Shown one piece after another: positions 16,629 to 25,395 of a DNA stretch of 64,000 bases. The stretch is from Vibrio algivorus (GTDB taxonomy: Bacteria; Pseudomonadota; Gammaproteobacteria; Enterobacterales; Vibrionaceae). The stretch covers positions 1 to 64,000 of the forward strand of contig NZ_AP018679.1 of assembly GCF_002218005.2 (NCBI RefSeq), in the 5' to 3' direction. How positions within the stretch are numbered: position 1 is the stretch's first letter; the number at the start of each line of letters is the position of its first letter. The position numbers were made by a program, and so were the translations under genes. The notes under the pieces were generated by a model, which ran no database searches, was not told the origin of the DNA, and saw only the letters and a program-made list of their open reading frames with translations.

Positions 16629-16997
16629 ATGGGAAAGATTTATAACTTACAAAGAACGAAAGCATACCGTACAAAACTTAGAAACAACTTAACCCCAGCA
16701 GAAAAAATGCTGTGGTTTTATATTAGAAGTAATCAACTAGGAGTGAAATTTAGACGGCAACATGGAATAGGGCCTTATATCGCAGATTTCTACTGCCCTG
16801 TACTTAATCTCGTTATTGAAATTGATGGCGACAGTCACTATGACGAAAACGGCACTCAGCACGATAAAGCAAGAACTCAGTATTTTAGTAATAACCGAAT
16901 AGAGGTTATTCGATTTACAAACCATCAAGTTAGAGAGAACCTGATAGCTGTCCTTGACCGAATTGATTTTTATATAAAAAGTAAGCTCGACCATTAG
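16629..16997 (+). CDS. DUF559 (Vsr-like) endonuclease-fold protein
   Basis: This 122-residue protein is a typical DUF559 member: LRNNLTPAEKMLWFYIRSNQLGVKFRRQ (residues 17-44), D53 (IADFYC), E64-x-D66 (IEIDGDSH) and H70. This is a PD-(D/E)xK-like arrangement related to the very short patch repair nuclease fold. No substrate is known for the family. The start codon directly follows a G-rich inverted repeat, and its stop overlaps the convergent mpaA stop. It separates two murein-salvage genes and looks inserted. Mobile or repeat-associated behaviour is inference. Confidence 0.9.
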   Translation: MGKIYNLQRTKAYRTKLRNNLTPAEKMLWFYIRSNQLGVKFRRQHGIGPYIADFYCPVLNLVIEIDGDSHYDENGTQHDKARTQYFSNNRIEVIRFTNHQVRENLIAVLDRIDFYIKSKLDH

Positions 16998-17710
16998 CTA
17001 GAAAGTGGTTTCATCAACAATTCTATAATTACATCCAAATAGTGCTCACAGGCATAGTCTGCAGAAACGGGTGGCAACTCTACCGTCACGCACAATAAAT
17101 CTTTCTCAGCACACCAAGAACCAAAAGATCCTGGTGTGTCGTAGCCAACATCTTTGACCATAGGTAAATTCATTTTTTGAGATAACCAATGCGCTAAAGG
17201 TGAAAAGCTTGGATCGTCAATGCAAGCTAATGGCTCATGGAATGAGGTTACCCATGCAGGATTTAGCTCTTCAATTAATTGACATAAAGCCGCGGTCTCG
17301 GGCTCTGAATTTCCTTTATCTCCTGTTTCAACTGCAACATCTCGCTCCGGCTCTTGGGTGCTCCAACGATATACCGTGCCACCAGCTTGCCAATTTTTGC
17401 TGGCAAAGTTGCGATTCAAATCCACCCCATTAGCATTAGCGCGAGTACCCAATTGATTACCGTCAGGGTTCATACTGAGCACAACATGATGACGAAGCTG
17501 ACCAGATTCTATTGAACGAAGCGCACATGAAAGGCTAACAATGGATGCTGTTTCATCTCCATGAGTTCCCGCAATAATGAGCCCGGTTTCTTTATTTTGG
17601 ATTTGGGCAGGAAAATATACCAGTGGTGACCCTAGTACAGAATGGCCATAGATAGTGGGTTTTAATTGAAATTGAGCTCGTAGTTCACGAGGTCGAAGAG
17701 AGACTGCCAT
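16994..17710 (-). CDS. mpaA: Murein peptide amidase A
   Basis: This 238-residue M14-type zinc carboxypeptidase cleaves the gamma-D-Glu-mesoDap bond of murein tripeptide in the cytoplasm. Visible: zinc ligands H50 and E53 (GTHGDETAS), the substrate region GVDLNRNF, a later His (TSFHEPLA) and a catalytic Glu (CVTVELPP). Its product L-Ala-D-Glu is the substrate of the epimerase encoded nearby; in E. coli the two genes are neighbours. It overlaps the DUF559 gene end by four bases. Confidence 0.92.
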   Translation of the reverse strand: MAVSLRPRELRAQFQLKPTIYGHSVLGSPLVYFPAQIQNKETGLIIAGTHGDETASIVSLSCALRSIESGQLRHHVVLSMNPDGNQLGTRANANGVDLNRNFASKNWQAGGTVYRWSTQEPERDVAVETGDKGNSEPETAALCQLIEELNPAWVTSFHEPLACIDDPSFSPLAHWLSQKMNLPMVKDVGYDTPGSFGSWCAEKDLLCVTVELPPVSADYACEHYLDVIIELLMKPLSS

Positions 17711-17735
17711 ACGATCTTCCTAATCTAGATTAGTT

Positions 17736-17803
17736 TATACCCGTCTTACTTGAAGTTGCAGCTTTGTTGGCCGCGTTCACTCACCCCAATCACTTTGGGT
17801 ATA
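17736..17803. repeat. Dispersed palindromic repeat (family A)
   Basis: TATACCC and GGGTATA end a 68-base element with CTTGAAGTTGCAG inside. It belongs with the repeats at 4211, 57316 and 61102, and sits between mpaA and the divergent peptide-binding protein gene. Confidence 0.6.
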
Positions 17804-17944
17804 TTCATTATTAAGCAGTATTACCGAATTAGGTTCACATAGAAAGTATAAAATCGTAATAAAAATATGGGTTAAAACGATAGTTAACGTTATAGTTATT
17901 AGTATCTTTTTTTATCATTACTTCTTCATTTACAAGGAAGTCTC

Positions 17945-19564
17945 ATGCTCTCTTTTAAACCTTCAGTTTTAGCATTAACCCTTTCAGCCGTACTTTTACC
18001 TACCTACAGCCTTGCAGCTCAAGTGCCGGATGATGTGACGTTGGCTAAAAAACAAGAATTGGTGCGTGGTAACGATGCAGAAGCGGCAACGTTAAATCCA
18101 TTAAAAGCAGAAGGCATACCTGAGATGCATATTCTGCGTGATTTGTTTGAAGGATTAGTGATTCAAAATCAAGATGGTAGTGTGGTTCCTGGTGTGGCAG
18201 AAAGCTGGGAAACCAAAGATAACCAAACTTACACTTTTCATTTACGCCAAGATGCCAAATGGTCGAATGGCGAGCCTGTTACTGCGCAAGACTTTGTGTA
18301 TAGCTTGCACACCGCGGTCGATCCGAAATTTGCCTCACCAAATGCTTGGTATTTAAAACTGACAGGTATTAACAATGCAGAAGCGATCATTGATGGTAAG
18401 CAACCTGTTGAAAAATTAGGTGTTAAAGCGTTAGATGAACATACCTTACAATTTCAATTAGATAAGCCTGTACCGTATTTTGTGGCCATGACTGCGCATA
18501 CTGTGATGATGCCGATTAATCAAAAAGCGGTTGAAAAATATGGTGAGAATTGGACTAAGCCTGAAAATATGGTTTCCAATGGTGCTTATCAATTAACTAA
18601 TTGGGTGATCAATGAGCGTTTGGAAATGGATAGAAACCCTAATTACTGGGATAACAAAGATACTGTCATTAACAAAGTGACGTATATTCCATTTGAAAGC
18701 CAAACCGCGGCAATGAACCGTTATATGACTGGAGAGGTTGATATTACTTCTGATGTACCGGTTGCGATGGTAGACAAGTTAAAACAGGAACATCCAGATG
18801 CATATAAAATTACACCGCTGTTGTGTACTTACTACTACGCTCTAAACACCAAGCGTAAGCCATTTGACGATCCTAGAGTACGTAAAGCGATTTCCTATAC
18901 CATTATGCGTGATGTAATTGCTAATGGCGTCACCAAAGGTAATGTACCCGCTTATACTTTTGCCCATCAAGATGTTGCTAACTTTAAAGCGACGCAACCT
19001 GAATATAGTCAGTGGACTCAGCAACAACGTGATCAAGAAGCGGCTAAGTTATTAAAAGAGGCTGGCTATGACCACAATAATCCACTAAAAGCCGATTTAC
19101 TTTACAACACCAGTGAAAACCATAAAGCGATTGCAGTGGCGATTGCCTCTATGTTGAAAAAGAATTTAGGCATGGAAGTGACGCTCGATAACCAAGAATG
19201 GAAATCTTACCTAGCAGCGCGTCAAGAACGTAACTTCGATATCATGCGTGCTTCTTGGTGTGGAGATTACAATGAAGCCTCGACGTTCTTAACCTTATTA
19301 GGCTCTGATAACGATAAAAACTTCCCATCTTATGTAAACCCTAAATATGATGAAGCGTTGGCTAAGGCTCAATCAGCCGTTGATTTGAAAGAGCGTAACC
19401 AATACTACGATCAAGCGGAACAAATGTTGGCGCAAGATATGCCGATTGCACCGATTTACTACTTTATGCAATCACGCTTAGTCGATCCAAAGCTAGGCGG
19501 CTATCCAATGCACAATGCGGAAGGGCGTATTTACTCGAAAGATTTGTATTTCATCGATAAGTAA
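17945..19564 (+). CDS. Periplasmic peptide-binding protein (MppA/OppA type)
   Basis: This 539-residue substrate-binding protein of family SBP_bac_5 has a signal peptide (residues 1-24, cleavage after SLA/A). Typical stretches are ALDEHTLQFQLDKPVPYF, NPNYWDNKDTVINKVTYIPF and NFDIMRASWCGDYN. It delivers peptides to an Opp-type ABC permease, which is not encoded here. Its position next to mpaA and the epimerase favours murein tripeptide (MppA) as ligand. Start ATG 17945 follows AAGGAAG. A terminator follows. Confidence 0.88.
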   Translation: MLSFKPSVLALTLSAVLLPTYSLAAQVPDDVTLAKKQELVRGNDAEAATLNPLKAEGIPEMHILRDLFEGLVIQNQDGSVVPGVAESWETKDNQTYTFHLRQDAKWSNGEPVTAQDFVYSLHTAVDPKFASPNAWYLKLTGINNAEAIIDGKQPVEKLGVKALDEHTLQFQLDKPVPYFVAMTAHTVMMPINQKAVEKYGENWTKPENMVSNGAYQLTNWVINERLEMDRNPNYWDNKDTVINKVTYIPFESQTAAMNRYMTGEVDITSDVPVAMVDKLKQEHPDAYKITPLLCTYYYALNTKRKPFDDPRVRKAISYTIMRDVIANGVTKGNVPAYTFAHQDVANFKATQPEYSQWTQQQRDQEAAKLLKEAGYDHNNPLKADLLYNTSENHKAIAVAIASMLKKNLGMEVTLDNQEWKSYLAARQERNFDIMRASWCGDYNEASTFLTLLGSDNDKNFPSYVNPKYDEALAKAQSAVDLKERNQYYDQAEQMLAQDMPIAPIYYFMQSRLVDPKLGGYPMHNAEGRIYSKDLYFIDK

Positions 19565-19633
19565 TACACTCCAGTACCTTGTGGTTACTTGAGTGTAAGA
19601 ACGTATCCTTGAAATATAATTGAAAAAAATAAT

Positions 19634-19664
19634 AAGGTTGGCGAGGATTGCCAACCTTATTTAA
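19634..19664. terminator. Bidirectional terminator
   Basis: AAGGTTGGC and GCCAACCTT form a 9-bp stem with a 7-base loop, with A- and T-rich flanks, between the convergent peptide-binding and lyase genes. Confidence 0.85.
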
Positions 19665-19681
19665 TACCTTAATAGAAATGA

Positions 19682-21889
19682 TTAAGCATTCTCTAAAGCA
19701 TCGTTCTTGACTGATAACATCAAACTGTTGGTGTCAAATAAGAACGTATTATCTAGAGTAGAGATTGTGAGCTGCTCTTTCTCTTGCTGCAAAGACAGAG
19801 GGCGGAGTAAACAGCTTGCTGCAATAAAGTGCTTTTCCTTGCGCTCTAATTTCCACTCTAGATGATAAACATCTTGTGTGGCATCAGATATAACAACGTT
19901 TTGGCTCGCTTCCTGTTGATAGCCATGTGTGATATTTGGAATAACATGAGCTTGATTATGCAGCGTTAATTGATAATCCTTATGTTTTCCTCGTAAAACC
20001 GTATGGCTTTCATTTTGTGTTGGTTGGCACTCTGTGTGTAATCGCCATTGTAGAGATTGCTCTTGCTCACAATGAATATTATCCAAAGTGATAACACCAT
20101 AGCCATCTATAACGATTAAGGTTCGAATAAACTGCTTTAACGAAGAGTATGCTTTCGTTAAATCGATTTGAACGCTATACCAATTCTTTCCTGCTTCTTG
20201 TTTTATGACACGAGCGATAGCATCTTCAGTATCAAGTTTTTGTCCTTGATGTTCAATTAACGGTAAGTTGTGAGCTTTGGTTGTTCTTGTCCATTTAGCG
20301 TGATGTTGACTACCAAAACGGTATCCATAACTACCACTTGGTATCAAAACATTATCTTCTTTATATATTAAAGCAATATTGCCCTGATCAGCGTGACGGT
20401 GGGAACTATTACCAAATTGGCTTGCTCTGAAATATAGACTTAAATTATTTTGTGCCGCTTTTCCTAAACCAGCAAATTCATAATAATGATGATAAAAATT
20501 CTTTTGTTTAGCAGGGGCTTTAACACCTGTTTTAGTTAAAAATTGATATTGTTTAATGGTTGGAATGATATCTAATAAGTGTAAGAAATACGTTTCAATA
20601 TTGTTTTCAAGCTTATTAGCTTGTTCTCTAGATCCTTGATCACCAAAACGTTCCGCATAAATACGTAATGGATTTTGTGCAAAGAATCCCGGCCATTCTT
20701 GCCCTGTTCTTTGGCACCAAAATCCATCACCAAATGGGTGGATTGTATGATTAGGAACGACAAAATCTTGTGCGAACTGGTGGTAGTTTTTATAAAAAGG
20801 ATGCTCATAAAATGAGAAATCACTAATTCGTTCTACTGATAAGAAAAATGGATGCTGCCATTTGGTATATGATGATGAATAAAAAGGTCCTTCAGCCCAG
20901 CTACCATCTTCACCACCGTAAAAAGGCAAGACACATTGATAGATCATCAATGAGTAGTCTAACCAACGTTCACAAGTACTTTCATCGTATTCTTTGAATA
21001 ATGCCAATGCTGCGATACCAAGGTAACCCGGTAGCCTTGAAGTATGTGAATGACCAGGAAATTGCTTGAATTTATCTTGCTCTAAACGTATTTCCATTTG
21101 ATGTGCAATACGAATTAGCATTGGTCTGATGAAATCTTTTTCATCTGCAGTTAGTAACGGTGATAGCCAATGATAAGCAAGGTATAAGTTGCGAGATAAA
21201 GATAAACCGACTTCATCACCCCAAGGGCATGGACGTAATAATGATGCTGGCCCTTCAGGGCTCCACTCCGCAATACGACATAAAATTTCAGCCGCTTTTT
21301 TGCCTGAATCTTGGTCATTCCAAATTTTATACAGTAGAGCGAGCGAAATAAGATCTCTATCTATCCACTTCCTAACATTGGTTATCGCAGTACGTTTACC
21401 TTCTTCTTCACCCCGACGGTAATGAGTTGGGTAAGTAATAGCATCAACATCGGCTTGTTCAGCAGTCTTTTTTAATTTGTCATGAGCAGACCAAGATGAA
21501 ATACGTAAAGTTTCAATGTCTTCATCAAAGTACATTAACCATTGTTGTTTATCTTGGCATAGATTAAACAGTTGCTTTGCACTAGGAGGAAGATAACTAG
21601 TTGATTGCTCGGTGATATCAAATGTCATCCACTCTGTAGGATTATCATGCTTATCAATTAATCGCCATTGATACTCACCATTTAATAAAATTAAAGGTAA
21701 CTGAAATGGTGATTGAATCTCTTTCCATCGCCATGTTTGATCTTGATGTATTGAGTATAATTCAACAGTAAAAACATCTTCAAAATGAGTTTGTGGCCAG
21801 TTAAATCGAGGAGGGTTTGTTGGGCTCACAGATTGATTTTTCGGAGTAGTAAAGACTTGAAAGTCATGAGTGCGATTTAACGTTAACAT
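19682..21889 (-). CDS. PL15-like oligosaccharide lyase (heparinase II/III fold)
   Basis: This 735-residue protein has an N-terminal beta domain (about 1-100), an alpha/alpha toroid (about 110-440) and a C-terminal heparinase II/III-like beta domain. Motifs align with exolytic oligoalginate lyases of family PL15: GHSHTSR (H280/H282), the GGEDGSWAEGPFY segment (Y337) and SSHRHADQGN in the C-terminal part. The His-Tyr distance (55) is close to that in the studied PL15 enzyme. It has no signal peptide, so it acts on imported oligomers. ATG 21889 follows AAGGAG and the previous stop by one base; a longer frame from 22015 overlaps that gene. The substrate (alginate or another uronate) is not proven. 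Confidence 0.82.
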   Translation of the reverse strand: MLTLNRTHDFQVFTTPKNQSVSPTNPPRFNWPQTHFEDVFTVELYSIHQDQTWRWKEIQSPFQLPLILLNGEYQWRLIDKHDNPTEWMTFDITEQSTSYLPPSAKQLFNLCQDKQQWLMYFDEDIETLRISSWSAHDKLKKTAEQADVDAITYPTHYRRGEEEGKRTAITNVRKWIDRDLISLALLYKIWNDQDSGKKAAEILCRIAEWSPEGPASLLRPCPWGDEVGLSLSRNLYLAYHWLSPLLTADEKDFIRPMLIRIAHQMEIRLEQDKFKQFPGHSHTSRLPGYLGIAALALFKEYDESTCERWLDYSLMIYQCVLPFYGGEDGSWAEGPFYSSSYTKWQHPFFLSVERISDFSFYEHPFYKNYHQFAQDFVVPNHTIHPFGDGFWCQRTGQEWPGFFAQNPLRIYAERFGDQGSREQANKLENNIETYFLHLLDIIPTIKQYQFLTKTGVKAPAKQKNFYHHYYEFAGLGKAAQNNLSLYFRASQFGNSSHRHADQGNIALIYKEDNVLIPSGSYGYRFGSQHHAKWTRTTKAHNLPLIEHQGQKLDTEDAIARVIKQEAGKNWYSVQIDLTKAYSSLKQFIRTLIVIDGYGVITLDNIHCEQEQSLQWRLHTECQPTQNESHTVLRGKHKDYQLTLHNQAHVIPNITHGYQQEASQNVVISDATQDVYHLEWKLERKEKHFIAASCLLRPLSLQQEKEQLTISTLDNTFLFDTNSLMLSVKNDALENA

Positions 21890-21890
21890 C

Positions 21891-22442
21891 TTAATTCTCC
21901 TTATTAAACCAATTGTATTTGCCGGTTTCTTTACAAATCTCACCAATTTGTTTGGCTGGAGAGCCAGCCATGATGGCATAGGGAGGTACGTTATTTGTAA
22001 CCACTGAATTTGCACATATTAAAGAACAGCGCCCAACTGTTACCCCTGGAGTAATAACAACCCCTGTCGTAAGCCACACGCCATCTTCAATCGTGACTTT
22101 ACCTTTCACTTCATCAGAGCGAGCGCTGAAATAATCGGTGGTTGGATCATATAAGTGATTAGATGCCACAATAGATACATGAGGCCCAACTAAGACATGC
22201 TGACCAATAGTCACATCGCCATTGATATAGCTGTAAAGTCCTACATATGAATGAGAACCGATTTGGTTTTCACCAATACGCACAATAGCACCAGGCGCTA
22301 AACGAACATTTTCATTGGTAAATCCTAAAATTTGCGCTCGAGTATTATCGTCTTTTTGATTATTGCTTTGAGTGGTATACAACGTGAACTTTCTAAATTC
22401 GTCGCTTGTAAGTTCACCACCATACTTTTTTTGAACCGACAT
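21891..22442 (-). CDS. Hexapeptide-repeat sugar O-acetyltransferase
   Basis: This 183-residue protein of the maltose/nodulation (LacA-like) acetyltransferase family has left-handed beta-helix repeats through residues 55-165 (VRIGENQIGSHSYVGLYS, DVTIGQHVLVGPHV, VTIEDGVWLTTGVVITPGVTVG). SNHLYDP carries the catalytic His. It uses acetyl-CoA on a sugar hydroxyl. Embedded between the symporter and the lyase and coupled to the lyase by one base, it probably acts on the same oligosaccharide, perhaps as a detoxifying or tailoring step. That role is inferred. Confidence 0.88.
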   Translation of the reverse strand: MSVQKKYGGELTSDEFRKFTLYTTQSNNQKDDNTRAQILGFTNENVRLAPGAIVRIGENQIGSHSYVGLYSYINGDVTIGQHVLVGPHVSIVASNHLYDPTTDYFSARSDEVKGKVTIEDGVWLTTGVVITPGVTVGRCSLICANSVVTNNVPPYAIMAGSPAKQIGEICKETGKYNWFNKEN

Positions 22443-22455
22443 AGTTTCTCCACGG

Positions 22456-22483
22456 AAGGTAGGAATGTTATTCCTACCTTTTT
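22456..22483. terminator. Intercistronic stem-loop
   Basis: AAGGTAGGAAT, a 3-base loop and ATTCCTACCTT form an 11-bp stem between the symporter and the acetyltransferase, just ahead of the latter's ribosome site. There is no T-run in the gene direction, so mRNA processing or partial attenuation is more likely than full termination. Confidence 0.6.
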
Positions 22484-22509
22484 AGTTGCTGTATTCGATT
22501 GACAGTCAT

Positions 22510-24291
22510 TTATGCTGTTTGAGGCTTTTTCAGCTCAGAGCTAGATTCATTTCTTCGTGTTTTTAGCAGTAACACGCCTATACCACCAATCACGATAGCG
22601 AGTAATACAAAGAGCGCTCTTCCCCATAGTGGGTTTGGAATAAACATCAGAAGAGCTAAGAATATGCCTGCATAAATCAACATTTTCCCAAGAATTTCAT
22701 GTTGTTTGTTATCCGCTTTGATGCTTTCAAGCGTATCTTCTACAACAACTTCTGTATCGATATTGGTAAAGAATTGCTCGATCTCTTTGGCGCGTTCTGG
22801 TGATGGTTCTTTGTAGAAGAATTGAGACAGTACAAAGAAAGGTAGAGTGATAGACATGTGTCCAATTACCCCTAATGTGACCGATTTCATTTCAGCAAAT
22901 TCACGAGCACTCAATGGGTCATTTAAGCCTAATAAGTGTTGCATCATTTCTGGTGTCACCCCAAAAGCAATGAAAGCTGATACACACATACCGACTACAA
23001 TCGTTCCCCATCCAGCCCAATCAGGTGTTTTTCTAACAAAGAAACACATAATTGATGGGATAAGTAGCGGAAAGCCAACTAGAGTGCCAACTAACATCAT
23101 TAAATCGAATAGACCAAACTCTTTTAGTGATGATAGGAATAATGCTGAAATAATAATGACAATGCCAAAAACAGCGGTGAGTAATTTGCTCACTCTCATC
23201 AAGTTCTGTTCACTAGAATCTTTACAGAAGTACGGTTCATAAACGCTTTTTAAGATAATACCTGCGTTACGGTTTAGAGCCGAATCCATTGACGACATGG
23301 TGGCAGCAAACATGGCCGCTAGCATTAAACCAACCATACCTAGAGGCATTTCTTTGTGTACAAACATATAGTAGGTTGCATCAGCAGTGTTTTTACCAAG
23401 GCCTTCTAATCCCCAAGTGCTTGTATCTGGATAATGTCCAGCAACAAACCATGCAGGGAGGAACCACATTAAAGGACCAATGATCATAAGTGAACAAGCT
23501 AATAAAGCCGCTTTACGAGCATTTTTGGTATCTTTTGAAGCAATGAAACGATATGAATCAACCATATTGTTGGTACTAAAGAACTGTTTCACAAAAATAC
23601 AAATGAACCAGCCAACGAATAAATAAGCATGGCTATAGCCTTCACCAACGAGTTGCTGTGTTGGTAGCCCCACTTCTAAAAGGTTAGTAACACCACCAGA
23701 TTTCCACACGGCTACAAGAGCTGCGATAAACGTCATGACAGTAATGATGAGCATTTGCATAAAGTCAGAGGCAATAACCGCCCAACTTCCGCCAACAAGT
23801 GACATGAATAGTACTACCAAGCCGGCACCAATAATGGTTTCTTCTAGAGGGACACCGATTACCGCACTGGTGAAAACGGCTAAGCCATTTAACCAAATAG
23901 CCGCCTGTAGAACACTTAAAGGAACATTTGCCCAGGTGAATACTTGTTCATTGGTTTTCCCCAGCCGCATTCTTGCTCCTTGAAGAGGGCTGATAACACG
24001 CATTTGGCGAGCTTTAGCTGCAAAGAATAAGTAGTTGACGAAATAGCCTAAGGCATTGGCAAAAAAGACGATAGCAACAGACATACCACTGGTTAGAGCT
24101 TTACCCATCAAGCCTGTAAATGTCATAGCACTTAAAGCCATCATGAATGCGCTTGAACCAACCATCCACCACAAAACATGACCACCTCCGCGGAAGTAAT
24201 CACTAGTATTACTCGTTGCGCTTCTAAAAACCCAACCTAAGCCTATGAGGAAAGCGAAGTACACAAGTACTATTAAGATATTGATATCCAT
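22510..24291 (-). CDS. Sodium:solute symporter (SSS family)
   Basis: This 593-residue inner-membrane protein has about 13-14 membrane segments and a soluble insert (about 495-535). Family features include the N-terminal YFRGGGHVLWWMVGSSAFMMALSAMTFTGLMG and the sodium-site region AAMFAATMSSMDSALNRNAGI. SSS transporters with this extra C-terminal segment import uronate oligomers in alginate-degrading vibrios (Toa type). It is the first gene of the minus-strand operon symporter-acetyltransferase-lyase, opposite a LysR gene. Confidence 0.9.
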   Translation of the reverse strand: MDINILIVLVYFAFLIGLGWVFRSATSNTSDYFRGGGHVLWWMVGSSAFMMALSAMTFTGLMGKALTSGMSVAIVFFANALGYFVNYLFFAAKARQMRVISPLQGARMRLGKTNEQVFTWANVPLSVLQAAIWLNGLAVFTSAVIGVPLEETIIGAGLVVLFMSLVGGSWAVIASDFMQMLIITVMTFIAALVAVWKSGGVTNLLEVGLPTQQLVGEGYSHAYLFVGWFICIFVKQFFSTNNMVDSYRFIASKDTKNARKAALLACSLMIIGPLMWFLPAWFVAGHYPDTSTWGLEGLGKNTADATYYMFVHKEMPLGMVGLMLAAMFAATMSSMDSALNRNAGIILKSVYEPYFCKDSSEQNLMRVSKLLTAVFGIVIIISALFLSSLKEFGLFDLMMLVGTLVGFPLLIPSIMCFFVRKTPDWAGWGTIVVGMCVSAFIAFGVTPEMMQHLLGLNDPLSAREFAEMKSVTLGVIGHMSITLPFFVLSQFFYKEPSPERAKEIEQFFTNIDTEVVVEDTLESIKADNKQHEILGKMLIYAGIFLALLMFIPNPLWGRALFVLLAIVIGGIGVLLLKTRRNESSSELKKPQTA

Positions 24292-24417
24292 TGTTTTTAT
24301 CCCTGTTGATGTAAGGTAAGCGATAACTTGTTTGTTATTTATTTATATCACTAGCAACAAGTATGGGACTTGAAGCTCATTCCACTATAAGAGGGCTTAT
24401 CAATTCATGGAAATGAT

Positions 24418-24436
24418 ATTATTGTATAACAATAAT
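24418..24436. promoter_or_regulatory. Palindromic operator, lyase locus site 1
   Basis: ATTATTGTATAACAATAAT has perfect 8-bp arms around ATA. It lies between the divergent symporter and LysR genes, 22 bases before the preferred LysR start, and shares the TTATTGTAT/ACAATAA half-sites with 25836-25851. Confidence 0.7.
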
Positions 24437-24458
24437 GCATTTATCGAATGAGCAAGAA

Positions 24459-25370
24459 ATGGACATCAAGACATTAAGAACCTTCTTAACGGTTGCCAGA
24501 ATTAAAAACTTTTCATTAGCGGCGAAAGAGTTGAATAGTGTTCAACCAACGGTTTCTAGGCATATATCAGATTTAGAAGGCGAGATAGGTGTTAAACTAT
24601 TTAATAGAACAACCCATCTTGTTGAGTTGACCGCCGCAGGAAAAGTTCTATTACCGGAAGCGATAAAAATTATTGAAAATGATAAAAAGGTAAAGCAACT
24701 AGTTATTGAAGCCGATAGGCCTGCAGAGCAATCGATTCGTATTGGTTATCTGGCAACTGCGTGTTCATTTTTTCTACCAAATTTGATTGGGGAATATTTG
24801 GCTGATCATGAAAATATAAATACTCAACTGTATGAGATGTCAGTTGAAGAGCAACGAATAGCATTAATTGAAAACAACATTGATATTGGTTTTACACGTC
24901 GTTTATCTGATATTGATGGTCATGAATTTGTTGTGAAAGAGTTATATCAAGATGAACCAGTCGTCATTTTGCCACTTAACCATCCTCTGTCAAAATGCTC
25001 TGAAATTTCTATTTCGCAATTGAAACATGAGAAGTTTATTTTATTTAAGAAAGCGAGTTGGCTTGAAATGTACAACCATATCCAAGTGTTGTGTCAAGGT
25101 TATGAGTTTTCACCAAATGTAGCTTTTCATCCAGAAAATATGAGGCATTTAGTGACATCTGTTTCTTCTGGCTTAGGGATATCTATTGTACCTAGATGTA
25201 TCAAGTTTATTTCAGAGTCAAACTGTGCGTGTATCCCAATAAAAGAGTCACAACTTTCATGGCCAATTTATATGTATTATCGAAGGAAGCAAATTAATAA
25301 TAATATTGAAAGTTTAGTGGATTGTTGTTTAAAACAGTCGAATACCATTCAACAAATGATATTCGATTAA
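24459..25370 (+). CDS. LysR-family regulator of the lyase locus
   Basis: This 303-residue protein has an N-terminal winged HTH (residues 1-62, MDIKTLRTFLTVARIKNFSLAAKELNSVQPTVSRHISDLE) and a LysR effector domain. ATG 24459 fits the family N-terminus; a start at 24435 would run through the palindrome at 24418-24436. Divergent to the symporter operon, it probably activates it and controls itself. The inducer is likely an imported sugar or product. It is the best local candidate to bind the two related palindromes. Confidence 0.9.
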   Translation: MDIKTLRTFLTVARIKNFSLAAKELNSVQPTVSRHISDLEGEIGVKLFNRTTHLVELTAAGKVLLPEAIKIIENDKKVKQLVIEADRPAEQSIRIGYLATACSFFLPNLIGEYLADHENINTQLYEMSVEEQRIALIENNIDIGFTRRLSDIDGHEFVVKELYQDEPVVILPLNHPLSKCSEISISQLKHEKFILFKKASWLEMYNHIQVLCQGYEFSPNVAFHPENMRHLVTSVSSGLGISIVPRCIKFISESNCACIPIKESQLSWPIYMYYRRKQINNNIESLVDCCLKQSNTIQQMIFD

Positions 25371-25395
25371 ATCATTAAAATTTATCCCTTTAATT

